Shown in pieces: positions 7,648 to 16,029 of a stretch of DNA of 33,379 nt (positions are counted from its first letter, which is position 1; the number at the start of each line of letters is the position of its first letter). The notes beneath the pieces were generated by a model. The model was not told the DNA's origin, did no database searches, and saw only the letters and a list, made by a program, of their open reading frames with translations. A program made the position numbers and the translations under genes. Source of the stretch: an uncultured Bacillota bacterium (GTDB lineage Bacteria; Bacillota; Dehalobacteriia; UBA7702); NCBI GenBank assembly GCA_902796855.1, contig CADBQN010000047.1, forward strand, positions 1 to 33,379. Reading direction: 5' to 3'.

Positions 7648-7718
7648 CCTGTTTCAGCCATTCAGCCGCCGTCCGCGGGGAAGCGCGGCAGCGTCGGCGG
7701 CGAAAGCGCCGAAACAGG
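7648..7718 (-). other. Long compound hairpin downstream of the tip adhesin gene
   Basis: CCTGTTTC (7648-7655) pairs with GAAACAGG (7711-7718). Inside, GCCGCCG (7665-7671) pairs with CGGCGGC (7695-7701), and innermost CCGCG (7673-7677) pairs with CGCGG (7684-7688). On the minus strand it is followed by A-runs, so it is not a standard U-tract terminator. It is the last of the hairpins that follow the adhesin stop codon. Confidence 0.55.
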
Positions 7719-7747
7719 TTTCATCGGCCCATAGGCTCAAAGGCCGC

Positions 7748-7833
7748 GGGGCCTGCCCGAAGGGAAACCCCTGTGAGCGGGGAAAACCCGCGGGGCGACA
7801 GCCGCCGCGAAGGTCTTCCCCGGCCGCGGGGAA
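7748..7833 (-). other. Cluster of tandem GC-rich hairpins 3' of the tip adhesin gene
   Basis: Four stems lie side by side: GGGG/CCCC enclosing CCC/GGG (7748-7771), GCGGG/CCCGC (7777-7791), CGCGG/CCGCG (7789-7809, overlapping and so mutually exclusive with the previous one) and TTCCCC/GGGGAA (7816-7833). They lie within 140 bases of the adhesin stop codon. I could not match the cluster to a known RNA family. Confidence 0.5.
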
Positions 7834-7883
7834 ATATTCTGTTCTTCACAATAGGCCGTCACCTCCTTTAAGGCAGGCGCTTT

Positions 7884-10800
7884 TCAGCGTTGTTCGCGTT
7901 TTTTATATCGAAGGGCAAGCGCTGTCCCGGCAAAGCCGATGAGCAGCAGCCCCAGCGCGCTGTAAATCATGGTTCCGATCCCCCCGGTGTTGGGAAGCTC
8001 AATACCGGCAGAGTTGGGAACTTCGATGGTAAACACTGTTACATACACATCATTTATTTTTTCCGTTCCCGAAGTAACGCTATAGGCGGTTCCCGTGGCG
8101 GATACTTCACCTGACGATACTGTAAACACAATATTTTCCGCCATCATGTTGTAACCGGCAGGTGCATCTGTTTCGGTTAAAGTGTAAGCGTTTTTGTTAA
8201 CGGGTACTTCAATGTAAATTGAATCATTGCATACCAGATAGCCATTGGCGTTTGTCCCAAGTTCTGTGTACGAAAAGTCTGTTCCCTGCGGCCCTGTTAA
8301 GGTGAACTCCGCACCCTCAAGAGCCTTCTTTGGAGTTGTACCTGTTTCATACTTGAAGACTTTAATCAGCTGTTTGCTTCTGGTGTTGGTGAATACCACT
8401 TCCGCAACACCGTTGGATACCGTTGTATCATTCACTGTGAATGTCGCGTTTGTGCCGTTTTGCGCGGCGGCACCGTTCACTGAGTAAGTTGTGGCAAAGA
8501 AGCTGTCCGGAGTTTCAGCCACGGTAATCTCTGTCCCATACGGAATGTTCGCGTAAGTTACGGAATGATTTTCGGCTTCCGTATTACCCACAAGCTGAGC
8601 ATCAACCGAAGATTCCGAGACACCTGTGACAGTGAAATTAAAGGGCTTATTCTGGTCTCCTTCCAGGCCGACAACATTCTTTGTGACTTTAACCGTCGCT
8701 GTTTTGCGGGTATTTTGAACGGTAATGGTATAAATCATTCCGTCTGTGCCGGACTCACCCGAGATCGCACTTTGGTCCGCCAGCGCATTTCCGGACGAAT
8801 CAACCAACCGGGCTTTCAGGCTTCCGTCAGTATCCTTATATACCCGGAAGTAAACGTCTTCTCCCGCTTCATAATTTGCGGGTGCGGCTGTTTCCGAAAG
8901 CTTATACAGCCCTAAGCCAAGTCCTCCCAGATCAATCGGGTTTTCAAGAATAACGTTTGATTCTTCTTGAGTATCTTCGTCAACTACAGTTTCCGTGCCG
9001 CCAGGCTTGATTTCAGTCTGTACATCATCCCAGGTTTCATTGGTCTCGTTATACCGCTGCAGTTTGAACGCCGAACCGCTCAATACACTTCCGTTTTCAT
9101 CAACTTTTTTCAGCTTCACATCGATTGTGTTCCACTTATTGGCAACGGTCACTTTGTAAGCGGATTCGGAAGAATCAATCGTTCCGGTTATACTCTGCCC
9201 TGACGGAGTTCCTGTTACCTCCGTCGTCCAGTCGTTGTTGATGCTCTTAGGCTTTCCGTTTTCTTCGTCAGTCACGTTTCCATCATCGTCATAATAGATA
9301 ATGTTTCCTTCTCCATCGGTTTCATATTCTATAACACCGCTTAAGTCATAGCCTCTTTCACCGGCAATGCTGACAAAGCTATAGCCATCGGCAGGCATTG
9401 TTTCAGACTCAGCAACCGTGTAGGTCGTTCCGGTCGGCAGATTCAGGAAACGAAGGCTGTAGCCATTCTGCATATCGACCGCTATAGAAGTGCCAGACGG
9501 TACGCAGAAGTAGCCATTGAAGTTTTCTGTTGGCTTGGTTTCAACTACCGTATCGTCATTCAGCTGATAGCGGATCCCTTCTGCCGATACCGCATCGGCA
9601 TCGGTAACCTGCGCATTATGGACCGTATCCCAAATGGAGATCCAGACCCAGGCATCACCGTTAACATCCTCCGGATCCGCGCCCTCGGCACGAGGGTTAT
9701 TTACCGTCATCGTGAATCCAAATTGATCGCCCTCGGGGACATTTGAACCGGTTACATTCTTTACAACATCCAGATAACTCCGGCGGTGGTTCGTAGCGTT
9801 CAGAGAAGCAGCGCCTTCATCAACGACATAGTATTTCACTTCACCGTCAATGGTCAGCTTGTAATATGTGTCAACACCCACAGTTGCCGTGGCGTTTGTT
9901 TCCGCCGCATTTTTAATTGCATCCGGCGCTTCAGCCGCGTCAATCAATTTGAGTGTCGTAATGTGGTTGTTGATCAGCATCGGACGAATCGTATCCGCCT
10001 CGATTTCCCAGTAGTACCCGACAGAAGCTTCCTCTGAGAAGGAATAGTCGTGACCGGTTGTCTTTAATTCAATCTCGCCCGTATCTCCGTCGACGGTCAT
10101 AATGCCGTAAGAAATCCAGGAGGCTGCCGACCAATCATTATCCGCATTCAGCGTTACATAGTTCCTCTCTGCCCCATCACGAGTTACGAATAGTTTGATC
10201 GTCTGTGAAATCCAGTTTGTGCGGCTATCGAGGGTATTGTTCCAGTTCTTGCTGACAGCCATTTCCTCCGCGGCACTGACCGGCTGGGGATCAGGATTCA
10301 CGTAATCGATTGTCTGTGAACCATTCTCTGTTCTGGAATCCGTATAAGTTAAGGTCGCCGTTGTATTGGTCTTCAGCTTATAATCTTCTGACAGGTATTT
10401 TTGAATTTCCGGATCCAAATCCGCATACTGAACGTATCCGTTCTTTAAATCCACGATTAAATCCAAAGTCCACTGACTCGGATAGCAGTCAAATGTCACG
10501 GTATAGGTCACACCGTCCAGCAGTGTTCCCAATCCGTTCAGATTCCAATCTACCGCGCTGTTTAAGCTGCTGAACGATGCAGCAGGCGGAGTGAAATTGT
10601 AAAAAGCAGTTGCCTGTGTCCACTCCAGCGTGAGCGTGTTCCCGGCGTTGACCGTTCCCTTATAAGTCGCGCTCTGACCATTACCCCAGCTTAACGTCAC
10701 GTTATCTCCACTGACAGAAGCGGTGTAAGCAACATCATCACCCGAAATTTTATCCGGCATGGTAAACGTATAAGTCCCGCCCGTTCCGGCGCTCACCGGA

Positions 10801-13800
10801 ATCGTCAGCCAGTACTGATAGGAGCTTTCATCCACTTCCAGCATGTGAGCAACACTTGTGCTGGTATTGACATTGCTTGTTGTGCCGTCAGTAATGGACA
10901 CGGCACCGACACCCAGCGTTTGAACAATCTTCTGGAAGATTTCGTTAATTGCCGATGTCAGAGCAGCTGTACTTGCAGCATTATAATAACCGTCCGTATC
11001 AAACGTGGTTCCACGTATATTGTTAGGAGGTTCGCTGTTATTGTAAGCATAATACATCAGTGAAGCAAGCCAGTCAGCTTCCTCACCGTAAGCATATATT
11101 CCAAAGAACTCCCCACCACTTTCGGTTGTCGAAGTATAAACAGCTCTTGCTTCGTCCCTCGCTGCTTCATAACACGGTTCCACATCTCTGTTCGAAGAAT
11201 TGTTGCGATTGGTTGGAGCCCCGTCAGTTATGAAAACAACGTACGTCGGATTATCATTTGTAATGGCATCTACAGCATCATTAGCTGCATCCAGAGCTGC
11301 TTCCCAGTTAGTACCGGATCCATACAAAGCATTATTATGAGTTGTCCCTGAGCTATTAAAATATCGTGTGATATCGTTTTCTGTTTGAGTCCATGTTACA
11401 GGAAGGTTGTTACGTGGTAAGGAATGGGCAGAAGCATCAAACGTAACTACCGCTGCGTTAATATTGTCTTTTGCTTCATTCTGATATCCAAACAGAGCAT
11501 GCGTAAAATCATATAACGTTTTTTCCGCGACATCAGCACGCCATAAGCTACTGTAGCGTTTTCCATTATATTCATTATACCTATATCTCCCGCCATACGA
11601 GTTTCCACTTCGGGTATATACAGTTCCAGTGTAAGTATCGTTATCTAATTGTTGGTACGTACCATTATTGGTTCGATAATATAACGTTGTATATGTTGTC
11701 GAGTATGTCGAAGTCGGAGCTCCATATCGCCCGGTTTCACTCGGCGCATGATAAATTGTCATGGAACTTGAAACATCATACACAATCAATACGTTTACAT
11801 TTGACGCTTCAGAAGTCGTATCTGCATCGCCAGTAACATTCAATCCAATTGTATAAGTCCCATCCAGATTGTCTCTCAGTGTTTTGGAATGAGCAGGTGA
11901 TCCATCCGAATTCAGTGCTTTCAGTACCGGAGCTTCTTGTGCTGCGGCGGCAATCTTCTGTGCGTTTAATGTTTTGACAGAAGAAACGATAGAATCATCC
12001 TGATTGGCTTCTTTTGCTTCATACACATCAAAATTCACAAAGTCATAATCTGAAAATTCAGGTGTGATTGCTACTGATTCAGTGATTGTGTTTTCGTATT
12101 TCTCATATGTTGAATCAAGAACCTGTGCGTTATCGTCCGAATAGTGGATTACATTAAAATGGCTTTCCATTTCCGGAGCTTCATATAAGCCTGCATATTC
12201 TCCCAGCCCCTCCGGATCTGTATTAACACTGTCCACAGTGTATTCCGTCGTTATCGCATCTGTGAATTCAACCTTAATCTCCACCGGAGCTTTGGGCTCG
12301 AATTCTTCTCCATCAACCATAATGCTGATATTTAAGAAACGGGCATCACTGATGAAGTAGTTTCCATATTCATTACTTAAAGTTTTCGCCAATCTGGCAG
12401 AGCGATCACCCCAGCCTTCATCACCTTCACTAATTTCATTGACTTCAAGCGTCGCAGTTTCAGGAATCTGTGCTTTTTCATCGTAGACAACAGTAACCTT
12501 TAAGGTCTCCCCGTCCGCCGTCAGATAATCCGCCGTGATCGTCTTCATTTCCGCGACGGCGTATACCGAGAACCCGTCGGTCAGGAATTCCGCGCCGTCA
12601 ATGGCGTTTTCTTCCTCGGTATGGAGGGAGACATTGTTCATGACGCGGACGCCGCCTTCGTCGGTGAAGTGCAGGAGGCGCACGGCGTTTTCGTCGGCGA
12701 CGGTCATCGGGACGAACTCAATATTGACTTTCACCGGGGATGCGGGTTCCAGGGGATTGCCCGCGGCGTCGGTGATGGTGATATCAAAGAACTTGGCGGC
12801 GGTCAGCTGCTGACCCTCGGCGAGGGACGCGGCGGCCTGATCCATATAAGTCTGATAGGCCGCGTCGTCCGCGGTGATTTCACGGACGGTGAGACCGGCG
12901 TCTTCGGGGATGCCGCTTTCCGCGTCATAGAACACGGAGACTTTATAGGTATCGCCTTCGTCGGTGATGACGTAGGTTTCCAGCTGAGCGTCGGTGACTG
13001 CAACGCGGATCGTTTCGCCGTCGTTCAGCTCGATGGTGAGCTGTTCCGTGGAGGTGAAGGGTTGCAGGCTTTCGAGGAGCCAATCTTTATCCTCAAAGAT
13101 GCCCCGCGCCGTCGTTTCGGGGGAGACTTTGATCAGTTCGGGGTCGCTGAAGCGGACGTCGGCCACTTCTTCCCGAACGAAGGTATCGGCTTCCAGCGCG
13201 GTTTTGATGCCCAGCTCCGTCAAGAGCGCTTTCAGGCTGACGGTGCTGCCGCCCTCGATGCTGTAAGCGTAATCACTGCCGTCAATGGTGTAGCTGAAGT
13301 CCACGGTATAGACGATGCCGTAGACGGAGAAGCTTTCGGCCTCGAAGCTGTAGGCGGCGTCTCCTTCGCTGACATCGGTCGCCATGATTTCAGCGGGTTC
13401 CGCCTCGGGCAGATGAACGGCGCTCACCGCCGCGTCCGCCGGAACGGATTCGGGATCTGTATATTCGATGGTGACGCTGACCGCGGCGGCGGGTTCGATT
13501 TTTGTATCTCCGTCCATGAAGGAGATATCGAAGAACCGGCCGTCGGTGACGTCGCTTTCGGCGGCAAAGGCGTTCCGCGCCTCGGCGAGATACGCGTTCC
13601 GCGCCGCTTCGTCGGTGATTTCGGCAACGGAGAGCGTAACGCCTTCGGGGAGGGCCGCGTCGGCGCCGTAGGTCACCGTTACGGTATAGTCGGCGCCCTC
13701 ATAGGAGAGGACCGACGGGATATCGGAATAGACGACGGGATGCTCGGTTTCTGCGGTTTCTGCGGTTTCTGCGGTTTCTGCGGTTTCGGCGGGTTCGGCT

Positions 13801-14714
13801 TTGGGAGCGGCGGAAGTCTGACCGCCGCTGAGCTTATCCTCAAAGCGGCTGTCGCCGCCGGCGGAAGAACCGTCCCCTTCTGCAACGGCGCAGTAACCGA
13901 GAATCTTATCGCTGGTTTTATAATAGAACGTTTTCTGAACGGCGTTGTTTCTGTCGCCCTCGATGACAAAGATCTTTTCCTTATCGGTTTTATAGACGAC
14001 GCCCATGTGGTCCGCGTCATCGCTTTGGAGGAAGACGATGTCGCCGGCGGCGGCGCTGTAATCTTTGCTTTGAAGTTTCTTTTCGCCTTGGAGCGCTTTC
14101 ATCCATTTGGCGGTGGATTCCGTATTCACGGCGACTTTTCCGTCGAGACCGGCGTAATGGAGAGAAAACGCGACAAAGGAGGTACTCCAGTTTTTATAAC
14201 CGTCGCCCTCCCAGGCGCCGTACCGGTTCCAGCCGCGGATCGTTTTGCCGTCGGCTTCCACCTGATAGTTTTCGGCGCTTTCACGATAGGAAACCTGGCT
14301 TTCGGCCACCGAGATCAGTTTCCCGGCGTCCGAACCGCTCAGATCCCGCGGAAGGGTGCTTTCCCAGGCGGCCTGTGTTTCCACATCGGCCTCGGGGTTG
14401 GAAAAGCAGGCGAGTGTGTGCTTGTGCTCATCCTTTCCGCAGACGATCTTTGTCTCATAGCAGGCTTCGCCGTGGCGGTGCGCTTCGGATTCTTCCAGGC
14501 CGCAGATGAGGGTCGTTTCATAGCAGCTTTCGCTGTGCGCGTGCTCATCCAGGCCGCAGTAAGTCCGACCGCTTTCGGCCAGCGCCGGCAGTGTCAGCTG
14601 TGAGACCGTGGCGAATACGAACAGCATCGCCATGACCACCGCGACAAGCCGGCGGCGTTCCGCTTTAGACTTCGCGTCCAGAAATTCCGTTGTTTTCTTG
14701 TTTATATGTTTCAT
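7884..14714 (-). CDS. Giant LPNTG-anchored VWA adhesin (probable pilus tip)
   Basis: A 2276-residue surface protein. The ATG at 14714 has GGAGGTG six bases upstream; an upstream in-frame ATG lacks this. A long signal peptide ends near A46. Residues 53-103 carry three Cys/His motifs (CGLDEHAH...CY and two more) that look metal-binding. Residues 130-275 resemble a CHAP/NlpC-type amidase, but NWSTSF has S177 where the cysteine is expected, so it is probably inactive. Three related beta modules follow (about 315-490, 600-725, 725-905; SFSVYGIVYTVDF is typical). A VWA domain (about 975-1250) has a full MIDAS: DVSSS, SGTNW and ITDGAP. Several CnaB/SpaA domains lead to LPNTG at 2240-2244, a hydrophobic span and KKREQR. 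The VWA plus CnaB plan matches RrgA/EbpA-type tip adhesins. The gene follows signal peptidase by 141 bases. Confidence 0.93.
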   Translation of the reverse strand: MKHINKKTTEFLDAKSKAERRRLVAVVMAMLFVFATVSQLTLPALAESGRTYCGLDEHAHSESCYETTLICGLEESEAHRHGEACYETKIVCGKDEHKHTLACFSNPEADVETQAAWESTLPRDLSGSDAGKLISVAESQVSYRESAENYQVEADGKTIRGWNRYGAWEGDGYKNWSTSFVAFSLHYAGLDGKVAVNTESTAKWMKALQGEKKLQSKDYSAAAGDIVFLQSDDADHMGVVYKTDKEKIFVIEGDRNNAVQKTFYYKTSDKILGYCAVAEGDGSSAGGDSRFEDKLSGGQTSAAPKAEPAETAETAETAETAETEHPVVYSDIPSVLSYEGADYTVTVTYGADAALPEGVTLSVAEITDEAARNAYLAEARNAFAAESDVTDGRFFDISFMDGDTKIEPAAAVSVTIEYTDPESVPADAAVSAVHLPEAEPAEIMATDVSEGDAAYSFEAESFSVYGIVYTVDFSYTIDGSDYAYSIEGGSTVSLKALLTELGIKTALEADTFVREEVADVRFSDPELIKVSPETTARGIFEDKDWLLESLQPFTSTEQLTIELNDGETIRVAVTDAQLETYVITDEGDTYKVSVFYDAESGIPEDAGLTVREITADDAAYQTYMDQAAASLAEGQQLTAAKFFDITITDAAGNPLEPASPVKVNIEFVPMTVADENAVRLLHFTDEGGVRVMNNVSLHTEEENAIDGAEFLTDGFSVYAVAEMKTITADYLTADGETLKVTVVYDEKAQIPETATLEVNEISEGDEGWGDRSARLAKTLSNEYGNYFISDARFLNISIMVDGEEFEPKAPVEIKVEFTDAITTEYTVDSVNTDPEGLGEYAGLYEAPEMESHFNVIHYSDDNAQVLDSTYEKYENTITESVAITPEFSDYDFVNFDVYEAKEANQDDSIVSSVKTLNAQKIAAAAQEAPVLKALNSDGSPAHSKTLRDNLDGTYTIGLNVTGDADTTSEASNVNVLIVYDVSSSMTIYHAPSETGRYGAPTSTYSTTYTTLYYRTNNGTYQQLDNDTYTGTVYTRSGNSYGGRYRYNEYNGKRYSSLWRADVAEKTLYDFTHALFGYQNEAKDNINAAVVTFDASAHSLPRNNLPVTWTQTENDITRYFNSSGTTHNNALYGSGTNWEAALDAANDAVDAITNDNPTYVVFITDGAPTNRNNSSNRDVEPCYEAARDEARAVYTSTTESGGEFFGIYAYGEEADWLASLMYYAYNNSEPPNNIRGTTFDTDGYYNAASTAALTSAINEIFQKIVQTLGVGAVSITDGTTSNVNTSTSVAHMLEVDESSYQYWLTIPVSAGTGGTYTFTMPDKISGDDVAYTASVSGDNVTLSWGNGQSATYKGTVNAGNTLTLEWTQATAFYNFTPPAASFSSLNSAVDWNLNGLGTLLDGVTYTVTFDCYPSQWTLDLIVDLKNGYVQYADLDPEIQKYLSEDYKLKTNTTATLTYTDSRTENGSQTIDYVNPDPQPVSAAEEMAVSKNWNNTLDSRTNWISQTIKLFVTRDGAERNYVTLNADNDWSAASWISYGIMTVDGDTGEIELKTTGHDYSFSEEASVGYYWEIEADTIRPMLINNHITTLKLIDAAEAPDAIKNAAETNATATVGVDTYYKLTIDGEVKYYVVDEGAASLNATNHRRSYLDVVKNVTGSNVPEGDQFGFTMTVNNPRAEGADPEDVNGDAWVWISIWDTVHNAQVTDADAVSAEGIRYQLNDDTVVETKPTENFNGYFCVPSGTSIAVDMQNGYSLRFLNLPTGTTYTVAESETMPADGYSFVSIAGERGYDLSGVIEYETDGEGNIIYYDDDGNVTDEENGKPKSINNDWTTEVTGTPSGQSITGTIDSSESAYKVTVANKWNTIDVKLKKVDENGSVLSGSAFKLQRYNETNETWDDVQTEIKPGGTETVVDEDTQEESNVILENPIDLGGLGLGLYKLSETAAPANYEAGEDVYFRVYKDTDGSLKARLVDSSGNALADQSAISGESGTDGMIYTITVQNTRKTATVKVTKNVVGLEGDQNKPFNFTVTGVSESSVDAQLVGNTEAENHSVTYANIPYGTEITVAETPDSFFATTYSVNGAAAQNGTNATFTVNDTTVSNGVAEVVFTNTRSKQLIKVFKYETGTTPKKALEGAEFTLTGPQGTDFSYTELGTNANGYLVCNDSIYIEVPVNKNAYTLTETDAPAGYNMMAENIVFTVSSGEVSATGTAYSVTSGTEKINDVYVTVFTIEVPNSAGIELPNTGGIGTMIYSALGLLLIGFAGTALALRYKKREQR
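13747..13791 (-). repeat. In-frame 9-base tandem repeat in the adhesin gene
   Basis: Four exact copies of GTTTCTGCG (13747-13782) are followed by a degenerate fifth (13783-13791). They encode repeated Ala-Glu-Thr between the CHAP-like domain and the first beta module. The unit is a multiple of three, so slippage would change linker length without breaking the frame. Confidence 0.85.
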
Positions 14715-14855
14715 CTGAACACCTCCTCCCACACACATGCCAGGACACGCGTATGGGTCGTGGTTCATGTTGGTTCACTAATAGGTATTATGTTCCATGG
14801 TTATTTCCTGCTTTCACGCTGATGTTATCGTTCTTGTTATGCTTTCTGTCCGTTT
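14715..14855. other. Leader between signal peptidase 2 and the tip adhesin
   Basis: A 141-base spacer containing the adhesin ribosome-binding site and a six-codon reading frame (MEHNTY, ATG at about 14794) on the minus strand. No convincing promoter or terminator was found, so co-transcription with the signal peptidase is likely. Confidence 0.4.
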
Positions 14856-15497
14856 TTACGAGCCGCCGAGTCCGCCGGGCGGCAGAACACGGAACAGCAG
14901 TTTGCCGACGATCTGTTCATCGGCGACACATCCGACGGATGTGTTTCTGGAGTCGATGGAGACGCTGCGGTGGTCTCCCATGACGAAAATCCGGTTTTCC
15001 GGAACCTGATAAGGAAGTCTGATATCGGTCTTCCCCAGAGACTTTTCCTCAACGTAGGGCTCATCAAGGAGCTCGCCGTTGACGTATACGTTGCCTTCCT
15101 CGTCGATGTCCACCCAGTCGCCGGGGTTCGCGATCACGCGCTTGACAAGAATCTGATTGTTGTAATAGAAAGCGATGACATCGCCGGTTTGGAACCGCGC
15201 GCCCTTGGAGGCGACAACGACATTCCCCTCGTGCAGAACGGGGGTCATGGAATTGCCGTGGATGCGCAGGACCGGCAGCCAGAGCGTAAAAATGAGAATG
15301 GCGATGGCGACCGCCGTGGCCAGAGCGAAGACCGTGCTCTGAATGACGCGGCGGCGGCGCTGCCGCTCCTTCACGATGGCGAGCTCTTCCCGAAGCTTCG
15401 GCAGATCGGGCCGGAGTTTTTCCTCTTCCGACGCTTCCGTATCTTTCGGGAGTTCCGTTCCTTCCATATACTCAGACTCGCGTTTTTCGTCCGTCAT
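14856..15497 (-). CDS. lepB: Signal peptidase I (Ser/Lys type), island copy 2
   Basis: A 213-residue type I signal peptidase. An acidic cytoplasmic N-terminus (1-50, with a basic QRRRRV stop) leads to one transmembrane helix at 54-76. S83 in HGNSMTP is the nucleophile and K119 in ILVKRVIANPGD the general base; box E is VMGDHRSVSIDSRN. It is shorter at the N-terminus than the copy at 3789-4496 but matches it closely from the helix onward (for example DIDEEGNVYVNG against DLDEEGNLTVNG). Its ATG overlaps the stop of the small coiled-coil gene in ATGA, so translation is probably coupled. Standing directly before the giant adhesin, it may process that protein or the pilins; the two copies may divide cargo between them. 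Confidence 0.93.
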   Translation of the reverse strand: MTDEKRESEYMEGTELPKDTEASEEEKLRPDLPKLREELAIVKERQRRRRVIQSTVFALATAVAIAILIFTLWLPVLRIHGNSMTPVLHEGNVVVASKGARFQTGDVIAFYYNNQILVKRVIANPGDWVDIDEEGNVYVNGELLDEPYVEEKSLGKTDIRLPYQVPENRIFVMGDHRSVSIDSRNTSVGCVADEQIVGKLLFRVLPPGGLGGS

Positions 15498-15760
15498 TGA
15501 GAATCAGCCCTTTCCGATACAAGCGATTCCAGTTTTTGGATGACCGCTTCCAGAGAGGCAACGCGATCCAGATCGGCCCGGCAGCGCGCCAATTCCTCTT
15601 TGAGGGTTTCGTTCTCCCTTTTCAGCGTTTCGGCTTCCCTTGTCTGATCCACCAGAAGTTCCAGAAGCTCCACTCTTGTCAGCTTGTGAATGGGATCGTC
15701 ACCGGCACGCTTACCGCCGAAGATGTTGGCAAAGCCCTTTTTTGTTTCTTTTTCCGGCAT
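15494..15760 (-). CDS. Small coiled-coil protein at the head of the pilus island
   Basis: An 88-residue cytoplasmic protein with no signal peptide or membrane span. The start MPEKETKKGF at 15760 follows AAGGAAGGGGAG closely; an in-frame extension to 15895 is mostly leader-like and has no site. Residues 24-80 (HKLTRVELLELLVDQ, then TLKRENETLKEELARCR and LEAVIQKLESLVSE) form a heptad-rich coiled coil. From memory, similar KLTR.ELLE.L proteins are common beside signal peptidase and pilin genes in clostridia, but I know of no assigned role. It overlaps signal peptidase copy 2 by four bases and seems to be the first gene of the operon. A scaffold or regulator of export is possible but unproven. 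Confidence 0.8.
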   Translation of the reverse strand: MPEKETKKGFANIFGGKRAGDDPIHKLTRVELLELLVDQTREAETLKRENETLKEELARCRADLDRVASLEAVIQKLESLVSERADSQ

Positions 15761-15866
15761 GTTGCTCCCCTTCCTTTGTTCTAAGTTACCTTTTCTCGTT
15801 TTCCGCGGCAGACGCGGAGTCACTTTCCCGATGTTCCTTCTATATAATGATACGAACGACCCATCT

Positions 15867-15926
15867 TTTATGAACGTTTTCGGGTTTTTGGGCAATCGCC
15901 CGGTGTATGCCCGGTTTGTTCATAAA
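15867..15926. promoter_or_regulatory. Inverted 9-base repeat upstream of the pilus island
   Basis: TTTATGAAC (15867-15875) is the exact inverse of GTTCATAAA (15918-15926). Between them GGGC and GCCC form a small stem. The repeat lies 107-166 bases upstream of the coiled-coil gene, next to an AT-rich possible -10 (around 15841-15852). It could be paired operator half-sites or the outer arms of an RNA fold. Confidence 0.4.
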
Positions 15927-15998
15927 CTTTGTTTCGTCACCCGATCATCACGGAACAGCACGCGAATTTTCATGCATTTTTCATCCTTGAAAATCATC

Positions 15999-16029
15999 CA
16001 AAAATAAACGCATGAAAGCCGTTTCGCGT
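15999..16029 (-). terminator. Weak intrinsic terminator of the orphan transcript
   Basis: On the minus strand ACGC-GAAA pairs with TTTC-GCGT around loop CGGC, with a two-base bulge, and the stem is followed directly by TTATTTTT. The stem is short but the U-tract is in the right place. Confidence 0.45.

Larger units (their letters stand above)
7175..7883. other. 709-base gap between tip adhesin and major pilin genes
   Basis: No gene is supported here. In minus-strand order it has a GC-rich cluster of tandem hairpins right after the adhesin stop (about 7640-7840), then AT-rich DNA with a promoter (7569-7597), then a leader of about 390 bases carrying several stems before the pilin ATG. It probably separates low adhesin expression from high pilin expression. 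Confidence 0.6.

Noticed and set aside
7175-7883. c-di-GMP riboswitch or RNase P/6S RNA in the pilin upstream gap
   Set aside because: The conserved cores of these RNAs were sought and not seen, though hairpins are plentiful.
13747-13800. CRISPR-like repeat
   Set aside because: The units are nine bases long, adjacent and in frame inside a coding region, with no spacers.
12621-14603. A 660-codon open frame on the plus strand opposite the tip adhesin
   Set aside because: It mirrors GC-rich coding DNA of the minus-strand adhesin, whose domains and start are clear. Its product has no recognisable domain and is His/Gly/Phe/Asp-rich, as antisense shadows are.
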